From positions 26,397,501-26,461,500 of the forward strand of contig NW_027488367.1 of the NCBI RefSeq assembly GCF_051014445.1: a stretch of DNA of 64,000 nt, in the 5' to 3' direction. Both the position numbers and the translations under genes were made by a program. Positions within the stretch are counted from its first letter, which is position 1. Each line of letters begins with the position of its first letter. Positions 27,601 through 37,594 of this stretch are shown here, in pieces. The notes under the pieces were generated by a model. That model was not told the DNA's origin, did not search any database, and saw only the letters and a list, made by a program, of their open reading frames with translations. Source of the DNA: Colletes latitarsis. Taxonomy: Eukaryota; Arthropoda; Insecta; Hymenoptera; Colletidae.

Positions 27601-29115
27601 GGTTTGGATCACATAGTAATGTGGTACCACACTGTAACAGTCGATTAAACCAGGTTTCGATCAATATTTTAGAGTATAACTCATGTTAGGTCTAGGTTAG
27701 GCCTGGGATTTTCATTTATCAGACTCATACTTTCGCATTCTTCACATACTTGTTGAACGGATTCTGGGTTTTTTCTGGTTTGGATCACGTAGTAATGTGG
27801 GACCACACTGAAACAGTCAATTAAACCTGGTTTGGATAAATATTTTAGAGGATAATGCATCTTAGGTCTGGGTTAGGTCTAAGATTTGCCCTCATCAGGC
27901 TCACAGTTTCGCGTTTTTCACATACTTGTTGAACAGATCCTGGGTTCTTTCTGGTTTGGATCACGAAGTAGTGTGGTACCACACTGAAACAGTCCATTAA
28001 ACCTGGTTTCGCTCAATATTTTAAAGGATAACGCATGTTAGGTCTAGGTTAGGTCTGGGATTTGCTCTCATCAGGCTCATTCTTTCGCATATTTCTCATA
28101 CTTGATGGCTAGATCCTAGGCTTTTTCTGGATTGCATCACGTAGTAATGTAGTACCACACTGAAACAGTCAATGAAACCTGGTTTCGGTCAATATTTTAG
28201 AGGATAACACATGTTAGGTCTAGGTTAGCCCTGGGATTTTCACTCATCAGACTCATACTTTCGCATTCTTCACATACTTGTTGAACTGATCCTGGGTTTT
28301 TTCTGGTTTGGATCACCTAGTAATGTGGTACCACACTGAAACGGTCGATTAAACCTGGTTTCGATCAATATTTTAGAGGATAACGCATGTTAGGTCTAGG
28401 TTAGCCCTGGGATTTTCACTCATCAGATTCATACTTTCGCATTCTTCACATACTTGTTGAACTGATCCTGGGTTTTTTCTGGTTTGGATCACGTAGTAAT
28501 GTGGTACCACACTGAAACAGTCAATTAAGCCTGGTTTCGATCAATATTTTGGAGAATAATTCATGTTAGGTCTAGGTTAGGTCTGGGATTTGCTGTCATC
28601 AGGCTCATTCTTTCGCATATTTCTCATACTTGAGGGCTAGATCCTGGGCTTTTTCTGGATTGCATCACGTAGTAATGAAGTACAACACTGAAACAGTCAA
28701 TTAAACCTGGTTTCCATCAATATTTTAGAGGACATCGCATGTTAGGTGTGGGATAGGTGTGGGATTTTCACTCATCAGACTCATACTTTCGCATTCTTCA
28801 CATATTTGTTCAACGGATCCTGGGTTTTTTCTGGATTGCGTCACGTAGTAGTGTGGTACCACACTGAAACAGTCGATTAAACCTGGTTTCGATCAATATT
28901 TTTGAGGATAACGCATGTTAGGTCTAGGTTAGGCCGGGGTTTTCACTCAACAGACTCATACTTTCGCATTCTTCACATACTTGTTGAACGGATCCTGGAT
29001 TCTTACTGGTTTGGATCACGTAGTAATGTGGTACCACACTGAAACATTCAATTAAACCTGGTCTTGATAAATATTTTAGAGGATAACGCATGTTAGGTCT
29101 GGGTTAGGTCTAGGA
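24604..29115. repeat. Large higher-order block, copy C
   Basis: Matches copy A from about 16150 at offset 8454, then at offset 8278 after about 25930. The change is exactly 176 bp, a one-monomer deletion that fuses a class 4 front to a class 5 back. C keeps the TTTTCATTTATCAG and GGTGTGGGATAGGTGTGGG monomers that B has lost. After 29115 a short fourth fragment follows (29220-29620, resembling 20950-21340). Confidence 0.82.
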
Positions 29116-31939
29116 TTTTCACTCATCAGACTCATACTTTCGCATTCTTCACATATTTGTTCAACGGATCCTGGGTTTTTTCTGGATTGCGTCACGTAGT
29201 AGTGTGGTACCACACTGAAACAGTCAATTAAACCTGGTTTCCATCAATATTTTAGAGGACATCACATGTTAGGTCTAGGTTAGGCCTGGGATTTGCCCTC
29301 ATCAGGGTCATACTTTCGCAGTTTTAACATACATGTTGACCTGATCGAGGGTTTTTTCTGCTTTGGATCACGTAGTAAAGTGGTACCACACTGAAACTGT
29401 CCATTAAACCTGGTTTGGATCAATATTTTAGAGGATAACGCATGTTAGGTCTAGGTTAGCCCTGGGATTTTCACTCATCAGACTCATACTTTCGCATTCT
29501 TCACATACTTGTTGAACGGATCCTGGGTTTTTTCTGGTTTGGTTCACGTAGTAATGTGGTACCACACTGAAACATTCAATTAAACCTGATCTTGATAAAT
29601 ATTTTAGAGGATAACGCATGTTAGGTTTGGGTTAAGTCTAGGATTTGCCCTCATCAGGCTCATACTTTCGCATATTTCTCATACTTCATGGTTAGATCCT
29701 GGGCTGTTTCTGGATTGTATCACGTAGTAATGTGGTACCACGCTGAAACAGTCAATTAAACCTGGTTTCGATCAATATTCTTGAGGATAACGCATGTTAG
29801 GTCTAGGTTAGGCCGGGGTCTTTCACTCATCACACTTATACTTTCGCATTCTTCACATACTTGTTGAACAGATACAGGGTTTTTTCTGGTTTGGTTCACG
29901 TAGTAATGTGGTACCACACTGAAACATTCAATTAAACCTGGTCTTGATAAATATTTTAGAGGATAACGCATGTTAGGTGTGGGATAGGTCTGGGATTTTC
30001 ACTCATCAGACTCATACTTTCGCATTCTTCACATATTTGTTGAACGGATCCTGGGCTTTTTCTGGTTTGGATCACGTAGTAATGTGGTACCACACTGAAA
30101 CAGTCAATTAAACCTGGTTTCGATCAATATTTTAGAGAATAATTCATGTTAGGTCTAGGTTAGGTCTGGGATTTGCTCTCATCAGGCTCATACTTTCGCA
30201 CACTTCACATACTCGTTTGACAGATCCTGGGTTATTTTCTGGTTTGGATCGCATAGTAATGTGGTACCACACTGAAACAGTCGATTAAACCAGGTTTCGA
30301 TCAATATTTTTGAGGATAACGCATGTTAGGTCTAGGTTAGGCCTGGGATTTTCACTCATCAGACTCATACTCTCGCATTCTTCACATACTTGTTGAACGG
30401 ATCCTGGGTTTTTTCTGGTTTGGATCACGTAGTAATGTGGCACCACACTGAAACAGTCAATTAAACCTGGTTTCGATCAATATATTAGAGAATAATTCAT
30501 GTTAGGTCTTGGTTAGGTCTGGGATTTGCTCTCATCAGGCTCATTCTTTCGCATATTTCTCATACTTGATGGCTAGATCCTGGGCTTTTTCTGGACTGCA
30601 TCACGTAGTAATGAAGTACAACACTGAAACAGTCAATTAAACCTGGTTTCCATCAATATCTTAGAGCACAACGCAAGTTAGGTCTGGGATAGGTCTGGGA
30701 TTTGCCCACATCAGGCTCATACTTTCGCGTTTTTCACATACTCGTTGAACAGATCCTGGGTTTTTTCTGGATTGCGTCACGTAGTAGTGTGGTACCACAC
30801 TGAAACTGTCGATTAAACCTGGTTTCGATCAATATTTTTGAGGATAACGCATGTTAGGTCTAGGTTAGGCCGGGGATTTTCACTCAACAGACTCATACTT
30901 TCGCATTCTTCACATACTTGCTGAACGGATCCTGGATTTTTACTGGTTTGGATCACGTAGTAATGTGGTACCACACTGAAACATTCAATTAAACCTGTTC
31001 TTGATAAATATTTTAGAGGATAACGCATGTTAGGTCTGGGTTAGGTCTAGGAGTTGCCCTCATCAGGCTCATACTTTCGCACACTTCACATACTCGTTGA
31101 ACAGATTCTGGGTTTTTTCTGGTTTGGATCACGTAGTAATGTGGTACCACACTGAAACAGTCGATGAAACCTGGTTTCGATCAATATTTTAGAGGATAAC
31201 GCAAGTTAAGTCTGGGATTTGGCTGGGATTTGACCTCATCAGACTCATACTTTCGCACACTTCACATACTCGTTGAACAGATCCTGGGTTATTTTCTGGT
31301 TTGGACCACATAGTAATGTGGTACCACACTGAAACAGTCGATTAAACCAGGTTTCGATCAATATTTTAGAGGATAACGCATGTTAGGACTGGGTTAGGTC
31401 TAGGATTTGCCCTCATCAGGCTCATTCTTTCGCATATTTCTCAAACTTGTTGGCTAGATCCTGGGCTTTTTCTGGATTGCATCACGTAGTAATGTGGTAC
31501 CACACTGAAACAATCAATTAAACCTGGTCTTGATAAATATTTTAGAGGATAACGCATTTTAGGTCTGGGTTAGGTCTAGGATTTGCCCTCATCAGGCTCA
31601 TACTTTCGCATATTTCTCATACTTCATGGCTAGATCCTGGGCTTTTTCTGGATTGCATCACGTAGTAATGAAGTTCAACACTGAAACAGTCAATTAAACC
31701 TGGTTTCCATCAATATCTTAGAGGGCAACGCAAGTTAGGTCTGGGATAGGTCTTGGACTTGCCCTCATCAGGCTCATACTTTCGCGTTTTTCACATACTT
31801 GTTGAACAGATCCTGGGTCTTTTCAGGTTTGGATCACGTAGTAGTGTGGTACCACACTGAAACAGTCGATGAAACCTGGTTTCGATCAATATTTTAGAGG
31901 ATGACGCAAGTTAAGTCTGGGATTGGTCTGGGATTTGAC

Positions 31940-34075
31940 CTCATCAGACTCATACTTTCGCACACTTCACATACTCGTTGAACAGATCCTGGGTTATTTT
32001 CTGGTTTGGACCACATAGTAATGTGGTACCACACTGAAACAGTCGATTAAACCAGGTTTCGATCAATATTTTAGAGGATAACGCAAGTTAAGTCTGGGAT
32101 TGGTCTGGGATTTGACCTCATCAGACTCATACTTTCGCACACTTCACATACTCGTTGAACAGATCCTGGGTTATTTTCTGGTTTGGACCACATAGTAGTG
32201 TGGTACCACACTGAAACAGTCGATTAAACCAGGTTTCGATCAATATTTTTGAGGATAACGCATGTTAGGTCTAGGTTAGGCCTGGGATTTTCACTCATCA
32301 GGCTCATACTTTCGCATTCTTCACATACTTGTTGAACGGATCCTGGGTTTTTTCTGGTTTGGATCACGTAGTAATGTGGGACCACACTGTAACAGTCAAT
32401 TAAACCTGGTTTCGATCAATATTTTAGAGAATAATACATGTTAGGTCTAGGTCAGGCCTGGGATTTTCACTCATCAGGCTCATACTTTCGCATTCTTTAC
32501 ATACTTGTTGAACGGATTCTGGGTTTTTTCTGGTTTGGATCACGTAGTATTGTGGGACCACACTGAAACAGTCAATTAAACCTGGTTTGGATAAATATTT
32601 TAGAGGATAACGCATCTTAGGTCTGGGTTAGGTCTAAGATTTGCCCTCATCAGGCTCACAGTTTCGCGTTTTTCACATACTTGTTGAACAGATCCTGGGT
32701 TCTTTCTGGTTTGGATCACGAAGTAGTGTGGTACCACACTGAAACAGTCCATTAAAACTGGTTTTGCTCAATATTTCAGAGGATAACGCATGTTAGGTCT
32801 AGGTTAGGTCTGGGATTTGCTCTCATCAGGCTCATTCTTTCGCATATTTCTCATACTTGATGGCTAGATCCTGGGCTTTTTCTGGATTGCATCACGTAGT
32901 AATGTAGTACCACACTGAAACAGTCAATGAAACCTGGTTTCGATCAATATTTTAGAGGATAACGCAAGTTAGGTCTAGGTTAGCCCTGGGATTTTCACTC
33001 ATCAGACTCATACTTTCGCACACTTCACATACTCGTTGAACAGATCCTGGGTTATTTTCTGGTTTGGACCACATAGTAATGTGGTACCACACTGAAACAG
33101 TCGATTAAACCAGGTTTCGATCAATATTTTAGAGGATAACGCAAGTTAAGTCTGGGATTGGTCTGGGATTTGACCTCATCAGACTCATACTTTCGCACAC
33201 TTCACATACTCGTTGAACAGATCCTGGGTTATTTTCTGGTTTGGACCACATAGTAGTGTGGTACCACACTGAAACAGTCGATTAAACCAGGTTTCGATCA
33301 ATATTTTTGAGGATAACGCATGTTAGGTCTAGGTTAGGCCTGGGATTTTCACTCATCAGGCTCATACTTTCGCATTCTTCACATACTTGTTGAACGGATC
33401 CTGGGTTTTTTCTGGTTTGGATCACGTAGTAATGTGGGACCACACTGTAACAGTCAATTAAACCTGGTTTCGATCAATATTTTAGAGAATAATACATGTT
33501 AGGTCTAGGTCAGGCCTGGGATTTTCACTCATCAGGCTCATACTTTCGCATTCTTTACATACTTGTTGAACGGATTCTGGGTTTTTTCTGGTTTGGATCA
33601 CGTAGTATTGTGGGACCACACTGAAACAGTCAATTAAACCTGGTTTGGATAAATATTTTAGAGGATAACGCATCTTAGGTCTGGGTTAGGTCTAAGATTT
33701 GCCCTCATCAGGCTCACAGTTTCGCGTTTTTCACATACTTGTTGAACAGATCCTGGGTTCTTTCTGGTTTGGATCACGAAGTAGTGTGGTACCACACTGA
33801 AACAGTCCATTAAAACTGGTTTTGCTCAATATTTCAGAGGATAACGCATGTTAGGTCTAGGTTAGGTCTGGGATTTGCTCTCATCAGGCTCATTCTTTCG
33901 CATATTTCTCATACTTGATGGCTAGATCCTGGGCTTTTTCTGGATTGCATCACGTAGTAATGTAGTACCACACTGAAACAGTCAATGAAACCTGGTTTCG
34001 ATCAATATTTTAGAGGATAACGCAAGTTAGGTCTAGGTTAGCCCTGGGATTTTCACTCATCAGACTCATACTTTC
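31940..34075. repeat. 6-monomer tandem duplication
   Basis: About 31940-32997 repeats as 32998-34055 and slightly beyond, at a 1058-bp offset. Shared private marks are GTTAGGTCTAGGTCAGGCC, CATTCTTTACATACTTG, GTAGTATTGTGGG, GGATCACGAAGTAG and AATATTTCAGAGG. The two copies appear virtually identical by eye, and the block ends about 500 bp before the retroposon. Confidence 0.88.
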
Positions 34076-34587
34076 GCATTCTTCACATACTTGTTGAACT
34101 GATCCTGGGTTTTTTCTGGTTTGGATCACGTAGTAATGTGGTACCACACTGAAACGGTCGATTAAACCTGGTTTCGATCAATATTTTAGAGGATAACGCA
34201 TGTTAGGTATAGGTTAGCCCTGGGATTTTCACTCATCAGATTCATACTTTCGCATTCTTCACATACTTGTTGAACTGATCCTGGGTTTTTTCTGGTTTGG
34301 ATCACGTAGTAATGTGGTACCACACAGAAACAGTCAATTAAACATGGTTTCGATCAATATTTTAGAGAATAATTCATGTTAGGTCTAGGTTAGGTCTGGG
34401 ATTTGCTCTCATCAGGCTCATACTTTCGCACACTTCACATACTCGTTTGACAGATCCTGGGTTATTTTCTGGTTTGGATCGCATAGTAATGTGGTACCAC
34501 ACTGAAACAGTCGATTAAACCAGGTTTCGATCAATATTTTTGAGGAAAACGCATGTTAGGTCTAGGTTAGGCCTGGGATTTTCACTC

Positions 34588-34597
34588 ATCAGACTCA

Positions 34598-34600
<3 letters not shown>
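34588..34600. repeat. Target-site duplication, left copy
   Basis: ATCAGACTCATAC at 34588-34600 is repeated exactly at 35144-35156. If the first three Ts of the homopolymer belong to the target, the duplication is 16 bp (34588-34603 and 35144-35159). The base before each copy differs (C versus G), which sets the limit. Confidence 0.9.

Positions 34601-34633
<33 letters not shown>
34601..34633 (-). repeat. Poly-A tail of the retroposon (33 T on + strand)
   Basis: An uninterrupted run of 33 T on the plus strand, directly after the left target-site duplication. Up to three Ts may belong to the target (CATACTTTCGC). The lack of interruptions suggests a young insertion, since homopolymers decay quickly. 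Confidence 0.92.
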
Positions 34634-34634
<1 letters not shown>

Positions 34635-34659
34635 TCGTGGGGAAAATCTTCGAAAGACT

Positions 34660-34691
34660 CCCTCCCACCTCCTTGGGGAGAGGTGGGAGGG
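34660..34691. other. Stem-loop 1 of the retroposon
   Basis: CCCTCCCACCTC (34660-34671) pairs perfectly with GAGGTGGGAGGG (34680-34691) around an 8-nt loop. It is the stem-loop closest to the poly-A tail. Confidence 0.85.
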
Positions 34692-34704
34692 GTGTGTGGG
34701 ATTC

Positions 34705-34732
34705 CCCGCGCCCGTACAACAACAGGCGCGGG
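34705..34732. other. Stem-loop 2 of the retroposon
   Basis: CCCGCGCC (34705-34712) pairs with GGCGCGGG (34725-34732); the 12-nt loop is CGTACAACAACA. Confidence 0.8.
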
Positions 34733-34775
34733 ACCTACCCACTAAAAACCCCACGGTGACCCTTCGGCACGCTTT
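34733..34775 (-). other. Unpaired linker with TTTTTAGTGGGT motif
   Basis: Between stem-loops 2 and 3 lies the one long stretch without strong self-complementarity. On the minus strand 34733-34750 reads GGTTTTTAGTGGGTAGGT. A similar AGTGGGT motif is, as I recall, present in 3' regions of some arthropod non-LTR elements and could help reverse-transcriptase recognition; this is unverified. Confidence 0.4.
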
Positions 34776-34821
34776 GGGAGGATACCGGGAACCGCTCGAA
34801 GCATTCTTCCGGTATCCTCCC
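34776..34821. other. Stem-loop 3 of the retroposon
   Basis: GGGAGGATACCGG (34776-34788) pairs perfectly over 13 bp with CCGGTATCCTCCC (34809-34821). The loop is 20 nt. This is the longest uninterrupted stem in the element. Confidence 0.87.
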
Positions 34822-34847
34822 CGTGCCCGCGCTTTCGCGCCCATTCC

Positions 34848-34872
34848 CCGGGGGGACAATCGGTCCCCCCGG
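34848..34872. other. Stem-loop 4 of the retroposon
   Basis: CCGGGGGGAC (34848-34857) pairs perfectly with GTCCCCCCGG (34863-34872) around a 5-nt loop AATCG. Confidence 0.86.
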
Positions 34873-34890
34873 TAGACACACTGCCTCATA

Positions 34891-34939
34891 GCGGCGGGAC
34901 GGGGCCACTCCATCCTGCCCCTATCAGTCCCGGGGCCGC
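34891..34939. other. Stem-loop 5 of the retroposon (compound)
   Basis: Three stacked helices: GCGGC (34891-34895) with GCCGC (34935-34939), GGGAC (34896-34900) with GTCCC (34927-34931), and GGGGC (34901-34905) with GCCCC (34917-34921). The bulges are confined to the right side. Confidence 0.7.
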
Positions 34940-34946
34940 GCTTAGT

Positions 34947-34976
34947 GGCGGCTGCGAGCCCCAACTCGCAACCGCC
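34947..34976. other. Stem-loop 6 of the retroposon
   Basis: GGCGGCTGCGAG (34947-34958) pairs with CTCGCAACCGCC (34965-34976) with one mismatch (C opposite A); the loop is 6 nt. On the minus strand the mismatch reads as G opposite T, a wobble pair in RNA, so the sense RNA would pair all 12. Confidence 0.83.
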
Positions 34977-34990
34977 CGCGACACCGTTTC

Positions 34991-35039
34991 CACCCCTCGG
35001 CGGCCGGGCGTTCATGGCCGCACCAGACCGCCGAGGGTG
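34991..35039. other. Stem-loop 7 of the retroposon
   Basis: CCCTCGGCGG (34994-35003) pairs perfectly with CCGCCGAGGG (35028-35037). After one bulged C, CA and TG extend the stem to 34991 and 35039. The loop contains a second possible short helix, CGGCC with GGCCG. Confidence 0.8.
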
Positions 35040-35050
35040 CCTCCCCTTAC

Positions 35051-35095
35051 GTCGGACCGGAAGGGGGAGGCACTCCTACCCCCAACCGGTCCGAC
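35051..35095. other. Stem-loop 8 of the retroposon
   Basis: GTCGGACCGG (35051-35060) pairs perfectly with CCGGTCCGAC (35086-35095). Inside, GGGGG (35063-35067) pairs with CCCCC (35079-35083), and GG with CC closes a 4-nt loop. A competing helix joins 35038-35048 to 35061-35072. Confidence 0.83.
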
Positions 35096-35110
35096 CCGGC
35101 GCCGCCTGGC

Positions 35111-35141
35111 GGGAGGAGGGTCCCCTCAGGACCCCCCTCCC
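35111..35141. other. Stem-loop 9 of the retroposon (element 5' end)
   Basis: GGGAGGAGGGTCC (35111-35123) pairs with GGACCCCCCTCCC (35129-35141), 12 of 13 positions, with a 5-nt loop. It ends two bases from the right target-site duplication, so the hairpin sits at the 5' end of the inserted RNA. This could mean the element is full-length, or that reverse transcription stopped at a structure. Confidence 0.82.
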
Positions 35142-35143
35142 AG

Positions 35144-35156
35144 ATCAGACTCATAC
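35144..35156. repeat. Target-site duplication, right copy
   Basis: Exact repeat of 34588-34600. It is followed by TTTCGCATTCTTCAC, the normal continuation of a class 1 monomer, so the insertion caused no loss of target DNA. Confidence 0.9.
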
Positions 35157-37594
35157 TTTCGCATTCTTCACATACTTGTTGAACGGATCCTGGGTTTCTT
35201 CTGGTTTGGATCACGTAGTAATGTGGGACCACACTGAAACAGTCAATTAAACCTGGTTTCGATCAATATTTTAGAGAATAATTCATGTTAGGTCTAGGTT
35301 AGGTCTGGGATTTGCTCCCATCGGGCTCATTCTTTCGCATATTTCTCATACTTGATGGCTAGATCCTGGGCTTTTTCTGGATTGCATCACGTAGTAATGA
35401 AGTGCAACACTGAAACAGACAATTAAACCTGGTTTCCATCAATATCTTAGAGGACAACGCAAGTTAGGTCTGGGATAGGTCTGGGACTTGCCCTCGTTAG
35501 GCTCATACTTTCGCGTTTTTCACATACTTGTTGAACAGATCCTGGGTTTTTTCTGGTTCGGATCACGTAGTAGTGTGGTACCACACTGAAACAGTCCATT
35601 AAGCCTGGTTTGGATCAATATTTTAGAGGATAACGCATGTTAGGTCTAGGTTAGGTCGGGGATTTTCACTAATCAGACTCATACTTTCGCATTCATCACA
35701 TACTTGTTGAACGGATCCTGGGTCTTTCTGGTTTGGATCACGTAGTAATGTGGGACCACACTGAAACAGTCAATTAAACCTGGTTTCGATCAATATTTTA
35801 GAGAATAATTCATGTTTGGCCTAGGTTGGGTCTGGGATTTGCTCGCATCAGGCTCATTCTTTCGCATATTTCTCATACTTGATGGCTAGATCCTGGGCTT
35901 TTTTTGGATTGCATCAAGTAGTAATGAAGTTCAACACTGAAACTGTCAATTAAACCTGGTTTCCATGAATATTTTAGAGGATAACGCAAGTTAGGTCTGG
36001 GATAGGTCTGGGATTTGCCCTCATCAGGATCATACTTTCGCAGTTTTAACATACATGTTGACCTGATCGAGGGTTTTTTCTGCTTTGCATCACGTAGTAA
36101 AGTGGTACCACACTGAAGCAGTCCATTAAACCTGGTTTCGATCAATATTTTAGAGAATAATTCATGTTAGGTCTAGGTTAGGTCTGGGATTTGCTCTCAT
36201 CAGGCTCTTTCTTTCGCATATTTCTCATACATGTTGAACAGATACTGGGTTTTTTATGGTTTGGAACCCGTAGTAATATGGGACCACACTGAAACAATAA
36301 ATTAAACCTGGTCTTGATAAATATTTTAAAGGATAACGCATGTTAGGTCTGGGTTAGGTCTAGGATTTGCCCTCATCAGGCTCATACTTTCGCATATTTC
36401 TCATACTTCATAGCTAGATCCTGGGCTGTTTCAGGATTGTATCACGTAGTAATGTGGTACCACGCTGAAACAGTCAATTAAACCTGGTTTCGATCAATAT
36501 TTTAGAGGGGAACGCAAGTTAGGTCTGGGATAGGTCTAGGATTTGCCCTCATCAGGCTCTTACTTTCGCATATTTCTCATACTTCATGGCTAGATCCTGG
36601 GCTATTTCTGGATTGGATCACGTAGTAAAGTGGTACCACACTGAAACATTCAATGAAACCTTGTCTGGATAAATATTTTAGAGGATAACGCATCTTAGGT
36701 CTGGGTTAGGTCAAAGATTTGCCCTCATCAGGCTCACAGTTTCGCGTTTTTCACATACTTGTTGAACAGATCCTGGGTTTTGTCTGGTTCGGATCACGAA
36801 GTAGTGTGGTACCACACTGAAACAGCCCATTTAACCTGGTTTGGATCAATATTTTAGAGGATAACGCATGTTAGGTCTAGGATAGGCCTGGGATTTTCAC
36901 TAATCAGACTCATACTTTCGCATTCTTCACATACTTGTTGAACGGATCCTGGGTTTTTTCTGGTTTGCATCAAGTAGTAATGTGGGACCACACTGAAACA
37001 ATCAATTAAACCTGGTCTTGATAAATATTTTAGAGAATAATTCATGTTAGGTCTAGGTTAGGTCTGGGATTTGCTCTCATCAGGCTCATTCTTTCGCAAA
37101 TTTCTCATACTTGATGGCTAGATCCTGGAGTTTTTCTGGATTGCATCACGTAGTAATGTGGTACCACACTGAAACAGTCAATTAAACCTGGTTTCCATCA
37201 ATATTTTAGAGGACAACGCATGTTAGGTCTGGGATAGGCCTGGGATTTGCCCTCATCAGGATCATACTTTCGCAGTTTTAACATACATGTTGACCTGATC
37301 GAGGGTTTTTTCTGCTTTGCATCACGTAGTAAAGTGGTACCACACTGAAGCAGTCCATTAAACCTGGTTTGGATGAATATTTTAGAGGATAACGCATGTT
37401 AGGTTTGGGTTAGGTCTAGGATTTGCCCTCATCAGGCTCATACTTTCGCTTATTTCTCATACTTCATGGCTAGATCTTGGGCTGTTTCTGGATTGTATCA
37501 CGTAGTAATGCGGTACCACGCTGAAACAGTCAATTAAACCTGGTTTCGATCAATATTTTAGAGGATAACGCAAGTTAGGTCTGGGATAGGTCTG

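Larger units (their letters stand above)
1..34600. repeat. ~176-bp satellite array, left arm
   Basis: About 196 head-to-tail monomers, with the phase marker GTTAGGTCT returning at 45, 221, 397, 573, 749, 925, 1101, 1277 and 1454, i.e. every 176 (rarely 177) bp. Shared blocks in order are the TTAGG-like start, CTCATCAGRCTCATACTTTCGC, a class-specific segment, a T-run of 5-7, GGATCACGTAGTAATG, a GGTACC-centred palindrome, GAAACAGTCAATTAAACCTGG and ATCAATATTTTAGAGGATAACGC. No unit is inverted. The monomer is moderately AT-rich and has no conserved reading frame, because 176 is not a multiple of three. Length close to a nucleosome repeat is typical of centromeric or heterochromatic satellites; genomic location is inferred only. 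The array enters the window mid-monomer. Confidence 0.97.
34601..35143 (-). mobile_element. Retroposed non-LTR element (SINE-like or 5'-truncated LINE)
   Basis: A 543-bp GC-rich segment interrupts one satellite monomer. Read on the minus strand it is ~510 bp of body followed by a 33-base poly-A tail, flanked by perfect 13-16 bp direct repeats; joining the flanks restores an ordinary class 1 monomer. These are the hallmarks of target-primed reverse transcription. The body encodes no reverse transcriptase; the 166-residue open frame across it depends on reading the poly-A as a lysine run and continues into the satellite. I see no tRNA-type A and B box on the minus strand. A minus-strand TTTTTAGTGGGT near its 3' third looks to me like a motif found in some arthropod LINE 3' UTRs, but that is from memory and weak. 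Whether this is a full short element or a truncated long one cannot be decided here. Confidence 0.85.

Noticed and set aside
34660..34691. Rho-independent terminator (hairpin next to a T-run)
   Set aside because: The T-run lies upstream of the hairpin on the plus strand and is the poly-A tail of a retroposon in a eukaryotic satellite; the bacterial reading does not fit the context.
34540..34875. 111-residue plus-strand open frame (and 34945-35250, 35037-35237)
   Set aside because: They begin in satellite or in the hairpin region, read the T-run as phenylalanines or end in satellite, and have no protein-like features.
34515..35015. 166-residue minus-strand open frame across the insertion
   Set aside because: It runs through the GC-rich hairpins, then the poly-A tail as a lysine run, then into satellite; no domain is recognisable and the frame depends on the homopolymer length.
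34634..35143. tRNA-derived SINE head or HDV-like ribozyme at the 5' end of the element
   Set aside because: No convincing A box or GGTTCGA-type B box is visible on the minus strand, and the 5'-terminal stem folds as a simple hairpin without the nested pseudoknot I would need to see.
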